Shown: positions 41,677 through 49,953 of the stretch, piece by piece
How positions within the stretch are numbered: position 1 is the stretch's first letter
Layout of the letters: each line of letters opens with the position of its first letter
Source: Candidatus Scybalocola faecigallinarum
Lineage (GTDB): Bacteria > Bacillota > Clostridia > Lachnospirales > Lachnospiraceae
Direction of reading: 5' to 3'
DNA length: 59,759 nucleotides
Assembly: GCA_018711005.1 (NCBI GenBank)
Contig: DVIT01000011.1
Coordinates: forward strand, 1-59,759
Position numbers and translations under genes: made by a program
Notes under the pieces: model-generated
Database searches by the model: none
Told to the model about the DNA's origin: nothing
The model's input: the letters and a program-made list of their open reading frames with translations, nothing else

Positions 41677-42471
41677 ATGAACCGTATAATATTAATGGTA
41701 CTGCGCCTTTTAGTGCATGTGCCGGGATGGTTTTACAAAATCTGCAAAATGGCGGGGGATACGGAGGATAAAATCTATGATGCTCAAGAGCGCTACCGTT
41801 TTTTGCAGAGGCTCACTCAGCGTGCAAACAGGGCAGGGCGGATCCATATTGAGTGCTACGGCCATGAAAATCTGCCGGAAAAGGATGGATTTGTTGTTTT
41901 TCCAAATCATCAGGGACTTTTTGACGGGCTGATTTTTTTGGAAACATTGGACCGGCCATTTTCCATTGTAATGAAAAAAGAGGTGGAAAATGTAATCCTG
42001 ATCCGCCAGGTGCGGGAGATTATCCATGGCAAGCTTATGGACCGTGAAGATATTCGCCAATCCATGGGCGTGATCCGTGAAATGTCCAGGGAAGTGAAAG
42101 AAGGCAGAAACTATATTATTTTTGCGGAGGGAACCCGAAGCCGTAACGGAAATGAGCTTCTGGAATTTAAAGGCGGCGCCTTTAAAAGCGCCACTAATGC
42201 CCATTGTCCTATTGTTCCTGCGGCAATCATTGATTCCTATAAGGCCTTTGATACCAACTCCATTAAGCCCCTGACGGTGCAGGTGCATTATTTAAAACCC
42301 ATTGAATATGAAGAATATAAAGGGATGAGAAGCCATGAGATTGCCTTAATGGTACAAGAGCGGATTCGCAGTGCCATTCGGCAGGCCCAGGGCGGCAGCG
42401 GCGCAGAATACGGGGCTGTGTCCCGGGACGGCGCAGGACCGGACGATGGGGGAGGTGGAAACGATGTATAA
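41677..42471 (+). CDS. 1-acyl-glycerol-3-phosphate acyltransferase (PlsC type)
   Basis: A 264-residue membrane-associated acyltransferase that adds the second acyl chain to lysophosphatidic acid in phospholipid synthesis. The NHx4D block is FPNHQGLFDG, with the later EGTRSR block in IIFAEGTRSRNG and the VPAAIIDSY block. It has one N-terminal amphipathic or membrane segment (ILMVLRLLVHVPGWFYKI). GGTGGAG fits ATG 41677. The last 25 residues are a Gly/Asp-rich tail that overlaps the next gene by eight bases, and may have arisen by read-through into that gene's start region. Confidence 0.9.
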   Translation: MNRIILMVLRLLVHVPGWFYKICKMAGDTEDKIYDAQERYRFLQRLTQRANRAGRIHIECYGHENLPEKDGFVVFPNHQGLFDGLIFLETLDRPFSIVMKKEVENVILIRQVREIIHGKLMDREDIRQSMGVIREMSREVKEGRNYIIFAEGTRSRNGNELLEFKGGAFKSATNAHCPIVPAAIIDSYKAFDTNSIKPLTVQVHYLKPIEYEEYKGMRSHEIALMVQERIRSAIRQAQGGSGAEYGAVSRDGAGPDDGGGGNDV

Positions 42472-43390
42472 GATCAACTTTCAGCAAATGCAGTATTTTC
42501 TGTCAGTGGCAGAAAAGCTGAACTTTACGGAAGCGGCAAAGTCACTGTATATTTCCCAGCCGTCTTTAAGCAAACAGATCAGCCTTTTAGAGGAAGAACT
42601 GGGATTTCCACTGTTTTTCAGAAACAAGCGGATGGTCCGCCTTACGCCGGCGGGAGAGGTTTTGGAGCAGCGGTGGAAGCAGCTGATGACAGATTTGGAG
42701 CTTTCTGTGGAAGAAGCAGTTAAGGCCAATGCTTCCTATGCCGGAGAGGTCAAGGTTGGGATGATCAATTCTATAGCTGTGCAAAAGTATATTGAACCGA
42801 TCTTTTCCCGTTTTTCAGAGGAATATCCCCAGGTGCTTTTGTCCTTTGAAAGCTACAGCTTTAAGGAATTAAGGGAAAAGCTTCTTGGCGGGGATCTGGA
42901 TATTATTTTCACCTTTTACTTTGATTTTGATTTTCAGCTTAATGATGATATTGAATGGAAAAGGGTGGAGGAGATGCGCCTGTGTCTTGTGGTACCCAAA
43001 TCTAACCCTTTGTCAGAACGGGACGACCTGACGCTGGCAGATGTGAAGAACGAGCCCTTTATTTTGATTTCACCATCAGACTCGCCCAGCGGCGTGAATC
43101 GGATCATTGACCTGTGCCGCAGTTATGGTTTTCAGCCCAATGTAAAAAAATATGTACCCAATATCAGTTCGCTGGCATTTTCTATTGTCAACGGGAATGG
43201 TATTGCTATTCACAGTGACCGGGATCTTTTTGAAAATGATGACCGGCTCCGTTTTTATCCCATTCCCGACCGGAATCATGATTCTGATCTGATCGCCGTA
43301 TGGCGCAGAAAAAATGATTCAGCCGGACTTAAGGCCATTATTGAACTGATCCGGGCGTATGACGGCACAGATGAAAGATTAAACAGATAA
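42464..43390 (+). CDS. LysR family transcriptional regulator
   Basis: A 308-residue LysR regulator. The N-terminal winged helix (about 5-65) is canonical: QMQYFLSVAEKLNFTEAAKS, ISQPSLSKQISLLEEELG and FFRNKRMVRLTPAG. The effector-binding domain begins at about residue 92 (GEVKVGMINSIAVQKYI). GGGGGAGG fits ATG 42464. It overlaps plsC by eight bases, and its own terminator separates it from the redox operon downstream. A palindrome in the following gap is a plausible binding site, so it may control that operon. Confidence 0.92.
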   Translation: MYKINFQQMQYFLSVAEKLNFTEAAKSLYISQPSLSKQISLLEEELGFPLFFRNKRMVRLTPAGEVLEQRWKQLMTDLELSVEEAVKANASYAGEVKVGMINSIAVQKYIEPIFSRFSEEYPQVLLSFESYSFKELREKLLGGDLDIIFTFYFDFDFQLNDDIEWKRVEEMRLCLVVPKSNPLSERDDLTLADVKNEPFILISPSDSPSGVNRIIDLCRSYGFQPNVKKYVPNISSLAFSIVNGNGIAIHSDRDLFENDDRLRFYPIPDRNHDSDLIAVWRRKNDSAGLKAIIELIRAYDGTDERLNR

Positions 43391-43401
43391 AATATGAAAA
43401 A

Positions 43402-43429
43402 AAGGGGACGCCGTGGGGCGTCCTTTTTT
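43402..43429 (+). terminator. Terminator after the LysR gene
   Basis: GGACGCC (43406-43412) pairs with GGCGTCC (43417-43423), preceded by A residues and followed by six T residues. Confidence 0.88.
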
Positions 43430-43477
43430 AGGTTAATAGCAGCAATAGAAAGACAGCAGCTTTAATAATAAAATAGA

Positions 43478-43494
43478 ATTGAACTGCGTTCAAT
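43478..43494. promoter_or_regulatory. LysR-type operator candidate
   Basis: ATTGAAC-TGC-GTTCAAT is a perfect 7-base inverted repeat that contains the T-N11-A geometry of LysR boxes. It lies between the LysR gene and the three-gene redox operon. Confidence 0.6.
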
Positions 43495-43550
43495 AATTAT
43501 CAAATAGAATAACTGTAATGAAAAATATGTATTGGATTTATGCAGAATAA

Positions 43551-43581
43551 ATAATTATACTGACTATAGGCAGTTAATTAT
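43551..43581. promoter_or_regulatory. Second dyad upstream of the redox operon
   Basis: ATAATTATACTG (43551-43562) and CAGTTAATTAT (43571-43581) form an inverted repeat with a one-base bulge. It is 87 bases upstream of the flavoprotein start and could be a second regulator site or part of the leader. Confidence 0.4.
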
Positions 43582-43667
43582 CAATCATTTATTACAACAG
43601 TGCAGTGCGGACTTGAATTTTGCATGCACACTGTGACATAAAAATAATAATATGGAGGTATTTTACA

Positions 43668-45122
43668 ATGAAGACAATGGAAACAGAAATTGTTGTTGTG
43701 GCTGCTGGCCCTGCCGGACTTTGCGCAGCTGTTCAGGCTGCTGAGGACGGCGCTCAGGTGATCGTTCTTGAAAAATCTCCGGTTCCCGGAGGCGCTGCCA
43801 ACATGGCTATGGGTCCTCTTGGTATTGGCACAAAGTATCAGAAAGACCAGATGGTGGATATTAGCGTAGAAAAAGCATTTAACATGTTTATGGAGTATAC
43901 CCATTACCAGGCAGATGCCAGACTGGTGCGCCGTTATTTTGAAATGTCCGGTAAGACCATTGAATGGCTGGAAGATATGGGCGTTCGCTTTGCCGGTGCG
44001 TTTAAGTATTTCCCCAAGTCCGAGCAGACCTGGCATATCTGCATGACCGACCAGGGCATTGGCCGGGGCGCTGCGTCCTATATGGTAAAGGCACTGATGA
44101 ATCGCGCTGCAGAGCTTGGAGTAGAGGTGCTTCTGGAAACACCGGGCACAGGTCTTGTTATGGAAGATGGCAAGCTGGCTGCAGTCATGGCTAAAGATAA
44201 AAATGGCGAGGAGATCCGGATCAACTGCAAAGCGGTTATTGTTGCTACCGGCGGCGCAGGAGATAATCCTCAGGTAATCCGGGATGAAACCGGATTTGAA
44301 TATGGTGTAAATATGTTTAACTTTGCTATTCCCGGACTTAAGGGCGACGGTATCCGCATGCTCCGGGAAGCCGGCGGCGCGCCTACAAAAATGCGTATGG
44401 AGATGATCACTTTCCTGCCTCAGTCCAATGAGCTGGATCCGTCCATCCCATGTATTTTCAACCAGCCAAACCTTATGGTCAACCGTCTGGGCAAGCGTTT
44501 TATGAATGAAGAACATATGCAGAACACTACATTTACGGGAAATGCCATTTCCAAACAAAAAGATATGATGGGCTTTGTTATTTTCGATACCGCAACATTA
44601 AAGGGGTATAAGAAAAATGGCCCGGATGTGGTCAGCTTTGTACATAATCCGGACAACCTGGATCATTTTGATGAGGTTGTGGAACATGCAGTGGCCAATA
44701 ATAACACGGACCTGTTTTATGCAGATACTCTGGAAGAAATCGCCCAGTGGTGCGGTATTGACGATGTAGATACATTTCTGGATACAGTGGATGAATACAA
44801 TGACATGTGCGATTCTGTGGATTCAGAGTTTTTCAAGGCCAAAGAATATATGAAGCCTATTGTTAAAGCTCCGTTTTATGTAGCACGGATCCGTCCGGGC
44901 GCATACGGAACTTTAGGCGGCGTAAAGATGAATGAAAACTGCGAAGTTTTAGACAAAGACTGGAACAAGCTGCCTGGCGTTTATGTGGCCGGAACCGATG
45001 CCTGCAATATTTACGATGACAGCTATATGTTCCTTCTTCCCGGAAATACCATGGGCTTTGCTGTAAATACCGGACGTATTGCCGGCATGAGCGCTGCTGA
45101 GTATGTACAGGACGCAGAATAA
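43668..45122 (+). CDS. Fumarate-reductase-like flavoprotein, FAD-binding type 2
   Basis: A 484-residue cytosolic flavoprotein related to the catalytic domain of fumarate reductase, urocanate reductase and 3-ketosteroid dehydrogenases. The FAD motif is altered: VVVAAGPAGLCAAVQAAEDG has Ala where the first Gly of GxGxxG is expected. Other family blocks are present (KSPVPGGAANMAMG, AVIVATGGAGDNPQV, GAYGTLGGVKMNENCEVLD, NTMGFAVNTGRIAGMSAAEY). The His-His-Thr of true fumarate reductases before the TxGG block is absent, so another enoate-like substrate is likely. No signal peptide, FMN or heme domain is present. GGAGG fits ATG 43668. It leads an operon with two iron-sulfur NAD(P)H-type proteins that probably feed it electrons. 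Confidence 0.85.
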   Translation: MKTMETEIVVVAAGPAGLCAAVQAAEDGAQVIVLEKSPVPGGAANMAMGPLGIGTKYQKDQMVDISVEKAFNMFMEYTHYQADARLVRRYFEMSGKTIEWLEDMGVRFAGAFKYFPKSEQTWHICMTDQGIGRGAASYMVKALMNRAAELGVEVLLETPGTGLVMEDGKLAAVMAKDKNGEEIRINCKAVIVATGGAGDNPQVIRDETGFEYGVNMFNFAIPGLKGDGIRMLREAGGAPTKMRMEMITFLPQSNELDPSIPCIFNQPNLMVNRLGKRFMNEEHMQNTTFTGNAISKQKDMMGFVIFDTATLKGYKKNGPDVVSFVHNPDNLDHFDEVVEHAVANNNTDLFYADTLEEIAQWCGIDDVDTFLDTVDEYNDMCDSVDSEFFKAKEYMKPIVKAPFYVARIRPGAYGTLGGVKMNENCEVLDKDWNKLPGVYVAGTDACNIYDDSYMFLLPGNTMGFAVNTGRIAGMSAAEYVQDAE

Positions 45123-45138
45123 AACTGGAGTGAATACA

Positions 45139-47247
45139 GTGGATAAAATCAAATTTATGATCGATGACCATGAGGTCTATGCAGATCCTGGCCAGACCAT
45201 CCTTGAGGCGGCTCTGGCCGCCGGGATCTATATTCCTCACATTTGCAGCCATGACAATCTTCATCCCTCCGGCTCCTGCCGCCTTTGCGCTGTGGAGATC
45301 CAGGGCAGGGACGGGGTTATAGCATCCTGTACCACCAAAGCAGAGGAAGGCATGAAAGTGACTATCCACGGCGAAAAGGCGGACAAGGTGCGCAAGCTTT
45401 CCCTGGAACTTATGTTTACACCCCATCCGGAGGAATGTGTCGGCTGCCCGAAATATTTAAAATGCCAGCTTCAGGCTCTGTCCCAGTATGTGGGGATTTC
45501 CGGGAGCGGTGTGCGCCATCGCACCAATAACGTAGCTGCGGACCGTACAAATAAGCTGATGCTCCATGAAATGCAGCGCTGCGTTTTGTGCGGACGGTGC
45601 GTGCGCGTTTGTGAAGAAGTCCGGGGCGTAGGCGCCCTTACATTTAAAAAGGTCAATGGCCAGCTTCGGGTTGTTGTCAACGGTGAATCTATGGAGCAGT
45701 CCGGCTGTCGTTTCTGCGGGGCCTGTGTGGAAGTCTGTCCCACCGGATCCATCCGGGACCAGATCGGTGTTTTTGATCCCGGGCTGCCCAGAAAGGAAGC
45801 GCTGATTCCATGCCAGACCGGCTGTCCGGCCCATATTGATGTGCCTAAGTATATCCGTTTCCTGAAAGAAGAAAATTACAGCGCTGCGGCAGAGGTTGTC
45901 CGGGAAAAAGCGCCGCTGCCCAAAATCCTTGGCTATATTTGCAGCCATTTTTGCGAGCTTCAGTGTAAGCGCCGTTTCTTAAATGAGGCCGTATCCATCC
46001 GCAGCATTAAGCGGTACGCCTGTGAGCATGCAGATGATGCATGGAAAAAGAAAGGCTTTATGAAGCCGGCAACCGGCAAGCGGGTTGCTGTGATCGGCGC
46101 CGGCCCTGCAGGACTGACTGCTGCGTATTACCTGAAAAAGCTGGGCCATGATGTGACAGTATTTGAAGAAAAACCATTTGCCGGAGGTACCCCAAGATTT
46201 GGTATTCCGGAATACCGCCTTCCAAGGGAGATCATTGAGGAAGAAGTCAATAATATCCGGGAAATCGGCGTGGAAATTTTAGTCAATACAAAAGTAAACT
46301 CCGTGGATGAGCTTAAGGCCAAAGGTTATGATGCTGTTTTTGCTGCTGTAGGCACTCACAAAGGGACAAAGCTTCCTATGGAAGGCAATGACCTGGAAGA
46401 TGTTCTTGTGAATGTGGAATTTCTGGAAGCTGCCTCCCTTCATCAGGAGATCCGTCTTGGAAAACGGGTCGTTGTTCTTGGCGGCGGCAACGTAGCCTGC
46501 GACTGTGCCGGCGTGGCATGCCGTCTGGGCGCTGAGGAAGTCCACATTGCCTGTCTGGAATCCAGGGAAACAATGCCTGCGGCTAAAGATGAACTGGCAG
46601 AGGTGGAAAAGGACGGCGTGATCGTCCATCCGGCCCAGACCTTTAATAAGATCCTTTCGGAAAACGGCAAAGTTTCCGGCGTAGAGTTTTCCCATGTGAA
46701 GTCTTTTACCTTTGATGAAAACCGCCGTGCGGTTATTGAAAAAGAAGAAGGATCAGAGCATGTGATCCCTTGTGATACAGTGATCTTTGCTGTAGGGCAA
46801 AGTCCGGCGCTGGATGACTCCTTTGGCCTGGAGCTGGGCAGAGGAAAACGTATTGTTGTGGATGAAAATTACAGGACCAGCAGTGACGGCGTCTTTGCCG
46901 CCGGTGATGCAGTCACCGGAACAGCCTCTGTCATCCAGGCGATTGCGGAAACACGGAAGGCTGTCACCGCCATAGATGTATATCTGGGAGGCGACGGGGA
47001 TATTTCCGAAACACTGGCTCCGGAACAAAACGCAGATCCGTGGATCGGGACGATTGAAAACTTTGCTTATATAGAGCGGCAGAAGGATGATTTTATTGAT
47101 GATCATAAGCGCTGCCCGGGATTTGCTTTAAATGACCTGGGATTGAACGAGAAAACTGCCCATTGCGAAGCATCCCGGTGCCTTCAGTGTGATCTGCGCC
47201 TCCAGCTGGCTCCCCAGAAATTCTGGAGCGATTATCCCATCAACTAA
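45139..47247 (+). CDS. NuoG-N/GltD-like iron-sulfur NAD(P)H oxidoreductase fusion
   Basis: A 702-residue fusion protein. The first part follows the NuoG/hydrogenase N-terminus: a [2Fe-2S] domain (about 1-80, CSHDNLHPSGSCRLC), a His-Cys cluster motif (HPEECVGCPKYLKC), and two 4Fe-4S motifs (CVLCGRCVRVC and CRFCGACVEVCP). The second part is GltD-like: a helical iron-sulfur domain (CQTGCPAHIDVPKYIRFL, CSHFCELQCKRRF), FAD motif VAVIGAGPAGLTAAYYLKKL, NAD(P) motif VVVLGGGNVACDCAG and a C-terminal CEASRCLQCD. A GTG at 45139 has TGGAG at correct distance; an upstream ATG at 45103 lies inside the previous gene. It should collect electrons from NAD(P)H and relay them to the flavoprotein. Confidence 0.85.
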   Translation: MDKIKFMIDDHEVYADPGQTILEAALAAGIYIPHICSHDNLHPSGSCRLCAVEIQGRDGVIASCTTKAEEGMKVTIHGEKADKVRKLSLELMFTPHPEECVGCPKYLKCQLQALSQYVGISGSGVRHRTNNVAADRTNKLMLHEMQRCVLCGRCVRVCEEVRGVGALTFKKVNGQLRVVVNGESMEQSGCRFCGACVEVCPTGSIRDQIGVFDPGLPRKEALIPCQTGCPAHIDVPKYIRFLKEENYSAAAEVVREKAPLPKILGYICSHFCELQCKRRFLNEAVSIRSIKRYACEHADDAWKKKGFMKPATGKRVAVIGAGPAGLTAAYYLKKLGHDVTVFEEKPFAGGTPRFGIPEYRLPREIIEEEVNNIREIGVEILVNTKVNSVDELKAKGYDAVFAAVGTHKGTKLPMEGNDLEDVLVNVEFLEAASLHQEIRLGKRVVVLGGGNVACDCAGVACRLGAEEVHIACLESRETMPAAKDELAEVEKDGVIVHPAQTFNKILSENGKVSGVEFSHVKSFTFDENRRAVIEKEEGSEHVIPCDTVIFAVGQSPALDDSFGLELGRGKRIVVDENYRTSSDGVFAAGDAVTGTASVIQAIAETRKAVTAIDVYLGGDGDISETLAPEQNADPWIGTIENFAYIERQKDDFIDDHKRCPGFALNDLGLNEKTAHCEASRCLQCDLRLQLAPQKFWSDYPIN

Positions 47248-47251
47248 AGGA

Positions 47252-47321
47252 CAGGCCAAAAGGAGGAAACCCCGAAAGGGGATACCTGTATGGCCTTAAA
47301 GGGCAGGCCAAAAGGAGGAAA
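47252..47321 (+). repeat. Duplicated Shine-Dalgarno segment with tetraloop hairpin
   Basis: CAGGCCAAAAGGAGGAAA occurs at 47252-47269 and again at 47304-47321, so an 18-base block containing the ribosome binding site is repeated with 52-base spacing. Between them is CCCC-GAAA-GGGG, a GNRA-loop hairpin, and an in-frame ATG at 47290. Both ATG 47290 and ATG 47323 could therefore start translation. Confidence 0.8.
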
Positions 47322-47322
47322 T

Positions 47323-48504
47323 ATGGATCAGGTGAAGCAGACGATTTTTATATGCTCCGGTGCAGGCGATGACCGGAGAGCCCAGATTAACCGGGAGCTT
47401 ATGGAGAAGCATGCCCAGGCTCTGGTGGATGCTGTGAAAGAGGCTGGAAAAGACGCAGATGCATCTTATATTTATATTCCTGCCGCCTATACAGAGGCGG
47501 TAAAGGAGATCACCCCCCTGGCAGAGCCTTTGGGGATTAAGGTGGTCACCGGAGATGACAGTCCGGTTTGCCGTGACAAGACCGCGCTGATCAGCGCATT
47601 TAACGGGAAGATCATCCGTCCTTATGTGGAGGAAGATCAGGAAACCTATCGCGGCTATGAAAATATTGCCAAAATCATTGTCAGCGTGGAGGATGTGCTG
47701 CGCAAGGCCATGGGCACAGAGGACAAAAAGCTGCTTTATGTCAGCGGTGCTGTTAATGCTCCGGGCTTTGTGGAAGCTGCCTATGGGACAAATCTGGCAG
47801 AAATTCTTGCCATGGCCGGCGGCGTAAAAGACGGCTCTGTGATCAAGGCTGTGCTTGTTGGCGGCGAGCTGGGACGGTTTATCGTCCCGGAGGCTCTTGA
47901 GACAACCATCATGGAAAAAGACAGCGATATTTTTACCGGCGGCGTGGAAGTGCTGGATCAAAGCTATTGTGCCGCGGATTTTACAAAACAGATCCTTGAA
48001 GGGGCGAAGGCGGATTCCTGCGGGAAATGCCCGTTGTGCCGGGAGGGAACGTATCAGTTTTATACAATATTTAACGAAATTACTAATGGCAAGGCAAAAA
48101 ATACAGATCCGGCCCTGCTTAAGGATATGGCGGAAACCATCGGCTGGGGCGCATTTTGTTCCTTTGGCCGGAATATGGTCAACGTTGTCCGTACTGCCTT
48201 TGACGTTATGGGGGATGAGATCGAGGGCCATATTAAGCGGAAGAAATGTGAGGCCGGTGTGTGCAAAAGCTTTATGACCCTGGCAATCCTTACCAACAAG
48301 TGTACCGGATGCGGGGAATGCGCCGATGCATGTCCCGAGGATGCCATTGAAGGCAAAGCCGGCTATATCCATATGATCGATAATGATATGTGTGAAAAAT
48401 GCGGCAAGTGTATGGAAGTGTGTGAAGAAGACGCCATTATTGTTGTGGGCAGCGTGAAGCCTAAGCTTCCAAAGCGGCTGACCCGGGTAGGGCGGTTCCG
48501 TTAA
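47323..48504 (+). CDS. NuoF-like iron-sulfur protein lacking the FMN domain
   Basis: A 393-residue protein. The N-terminal 125 residues resemble a degenerate NuoF start and lack the GRGGAGFPTG FMN/NADH-binding loop. An SLBB domain follows (about 135-220, LYVSGAVNAPGFVEAAYGTN), then the NuoF-type 4Fe-4S domain (CGKCPLCREGTYQFY, with the last ligand in GAFCSFG). It ends with two ferredoxin-like 4Fe-4S motifs (CTGCGECADACPEDAIEG and CEKCGKCMEVCEEDA). AAAGGAGG precedes ATG 47323; ATG 47290 is an alternative. It is the last gene of the redox operon and, without an FMN site, probably acts as an electron wire rather than an NADH dehydrogenase. Confidence 0.85.
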   Translation: MDQVKQTIFICSGAGDDRRAQINRELMEKHAQALVDAVKEAGKDADASYIYIPAAYTEAVKEITPLAEPLGIKVVTGDDSPVCRDKTALISAFNGKIIRPYVEEDQETYRGYENIAKIIVSVEDVLRKAMGTEDKKLLYVSGAVNAPGFVEAAYGTNLAEILAMAGGVKDGSVIKAVLVGGELGRFIVPEALETTIMEKDSDIFTGGVEVLDQSYCAADFTKQILEGAKADSCGKCPLCREGTYQFYTIFNEITNGKAKNTDPALLKDMAETIGWGAFCSFGRNMVNVVRTAFDVMGDEIEGHIKRKKCEAGVCKSFMTLAILTNKCTGCGECADACPEDAIEGKAGYIHMIDNDMCEKCGKCMEVCEEDAIIVVGSVKPKLPKRLTRVGRFR

Positions 48505-48595
48505 TCTGATGTTTTGAACCCGGACAAGGGGATGAGTGAACGATAACAGTTTAGTCAGCTTGCTGCATGCAGGATTTTTTACTGAAATAAAATAC

Positions 48596-48624
48596 TGGAC
48601 TTTATCCTTTTAAAATGTTAAAAT
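48596..48624 (+). promoter_or_regulatory. Promoter candidate of the YerC gene
   Basis: TGGACT (48596-48601) and TAAAAT (48619-48624) are 17 bases apart. The region 48505-48775 otherwise shows no gene. Confidence 0.45.
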
Positions 48625-48775
48625 ACTAATGCTATGGTGCTGAATGTTAGAAAGTTTTGTTTACTGCGGCATCAAGTCAAAATCCTGCGGGAGCATAACC
48701 GTTCTATGGCAGGGGAATGACGGTGTGTTTTCTGATGGATGACATTTGCATTAATTTTTAAAGGGGTAAAGCGTA

Positions 48776-49075
48776 ATGAATAAAAAGATTAAAACACCGG
48801 CAGTAGAAAAGCTTTTTGAAGCCATTCTATGTCTGGAGAATATGGATGAATGTTTTGATTTCTTTGAGGACATTTGTACCATTAATGAGCTTCTGTCCCT
48901 GTCTCAGCGTTTTGAAGTTGCCAGGATGCTCAGGGAACAGAGGACTTATCTGGAAATTGCAGAAAAGACCGGAGCTTCTACCGCAACCATCAGCCGGGTC
49001 AACCGGTCGCTGAACTATGGCAATGACGGCTATGATATGGTTATTGCCCGCATGGAAGAAAAGAAAGAGTCGTAA
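48776..49075 (+). CDS. YerC/YecD-type TrpR-related protein
   Basis: A 99-residue, all-helical DNA-binding protein of the TrpR-like YerC family. Typical stretches are CTINELLSLSQRFEVARML, TYLEIAEKTGASTATISRV (the helix-turn-helix) and NRSLNYGNDGYD. The length matches the family. It lies alone between its promoter and a bidirectional terminator. Targets are unknown; some relatives regulate amino-acid genes. Confidence 0.93.
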   Translation: MNKKIKTPAVEKLFEAILCLENMDECFDFFEDICTINELLSLSQRFEVARMLREQRTYLEIAEKTGASTATISRVNRSLNYGNDGYDMVIARMEEKKES

Positions 49076-49081
49076 AAAAGA

Positions 49082-49120
49082 GACCGGAGAAACGCTTATT
49101 TGTGTTTCTCCGGTCCTTTT
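49082..49120. terminator. Bidirectional terminator
   Basis: GACCGGAGAAAC (49082-49093) pairs perfectly with GTTTCTCCGGTC (49104-49115). T residues follow on the plus strand and A residues precede it, so it can stop both the YerC transcript and the convergent DUF1836 transcript, whose stop codon lies inside the structure. Confidence 0.88.
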
Positions 49121-49812
49121 GCGCCTGTCAGAGGGTGCTGTGCTTCATTCATTGTATCTATGATCTGTTCTACCAGCTGTTTCTTTAGAAAAATATCATA
49201 GCACAGCAGACATACAAACGTAAAATCCTGGAGCATGGCCGTGTCTTCCTTATCGGGAACCGCCGGCTCATCTGCAGAATCTGTGTTAAAGCTTTCTCTG
49301 CTTTTTTCGTATTTTTCATAAATATCTGATAAAATAGAATCCTGAGTATCCCTTGCCTGAGAGAAGATCTCCCGGTAAATATCCTCCAAACGGATGGGCG
49401 CCTGCTGATTTTGAAAAAAGCGGGCCTTTACAGGCTCCAAAAGACTTTGGATATCATTCATAGACAGCATATTTTTCAAATAGTAGATAAATGTCAGTAA
49501 AAGCAGGTGATCTTTGGAGTATTTCTTTTTATGAGGCGGAGGGAGAAGGTCATTCTTCGCATAGTTATTGATCATCGTCTTTGTCAGGATCTTATCCCCG
49601 GGATAACGCTTGGTGGACTGGAGGTGGGAATCCATAAAGGTTGTCACCTGATCCATATACAGGTCAATATCCGGCAGCATCTCCGGACGGATATATTCCA
49701 TGGTTTTTTTACCGGTTTTAAACTGTTCCAGCAAAGCGGCGATGCTTTCGTGGACCGAAGGCGAGGAATGCTCCTGTAAATCCTGTGTTATGGGTGTAGT
49801 ATCATTATTCAT
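49096..49812 (-). CDS. DUF1836 domain protein
   Basis: A 238-residue protein. The DUF1836 core (about 40-150) contains LTKTMINNYAKNDLLPPPHK and KKYSKDHLLLLTFIYYLKNM, a MerR-like helix-turn-helix pattern followed by a helical dimerisation part. Such proteins occur in Firmicutes and are probably transcription regulators (inference). Its terminator is shared with the YerC gene on the other strand. No adjacent gene shares its orientation. Confidence 0.88.
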   Translation of the reverse strand: MNNDTTPITQDLQEHSSPSVHESIAALLEQFKTGKKTMEYIRPEMLPDIDLYMDQVTTFMDSHLQSTKRYPGDKILTKTMINNYAKNDLLPPPHKKKYSKDHLLLLTFIYYLKNMLSMNDIQSLLEPVKARFFQNQQAPIRLEDIYREIFSQARDTQDSILSDIYEKYEKSRESFNTDSADEPAVPDKEDTAMLQDFTFVCLLCYDIFLKKQLVEQIIDTMNEAQHPLTGAKGPEKHK

Positions 49813-49953
49813 ATGTGCGTCACCTTCATTACGTAGTTTTTATTATTATATAATAAAGTGCCCATAGGGTCAAATACAAGATTTACAAAATCTGTGGGAT
49901 TGTGTTAATATAGGAAATGCCGTTCGTTCCGTGAGATGATGGAGGGATCATAT

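Noticed and set aside
47296-48372. 358-residue minus-strand frame opposite the NuoF-like gene
   Set aside because: The plus strand encodes clear SLBB and 4Fe-4S motifs, and the minus frame has no recognisable domain.
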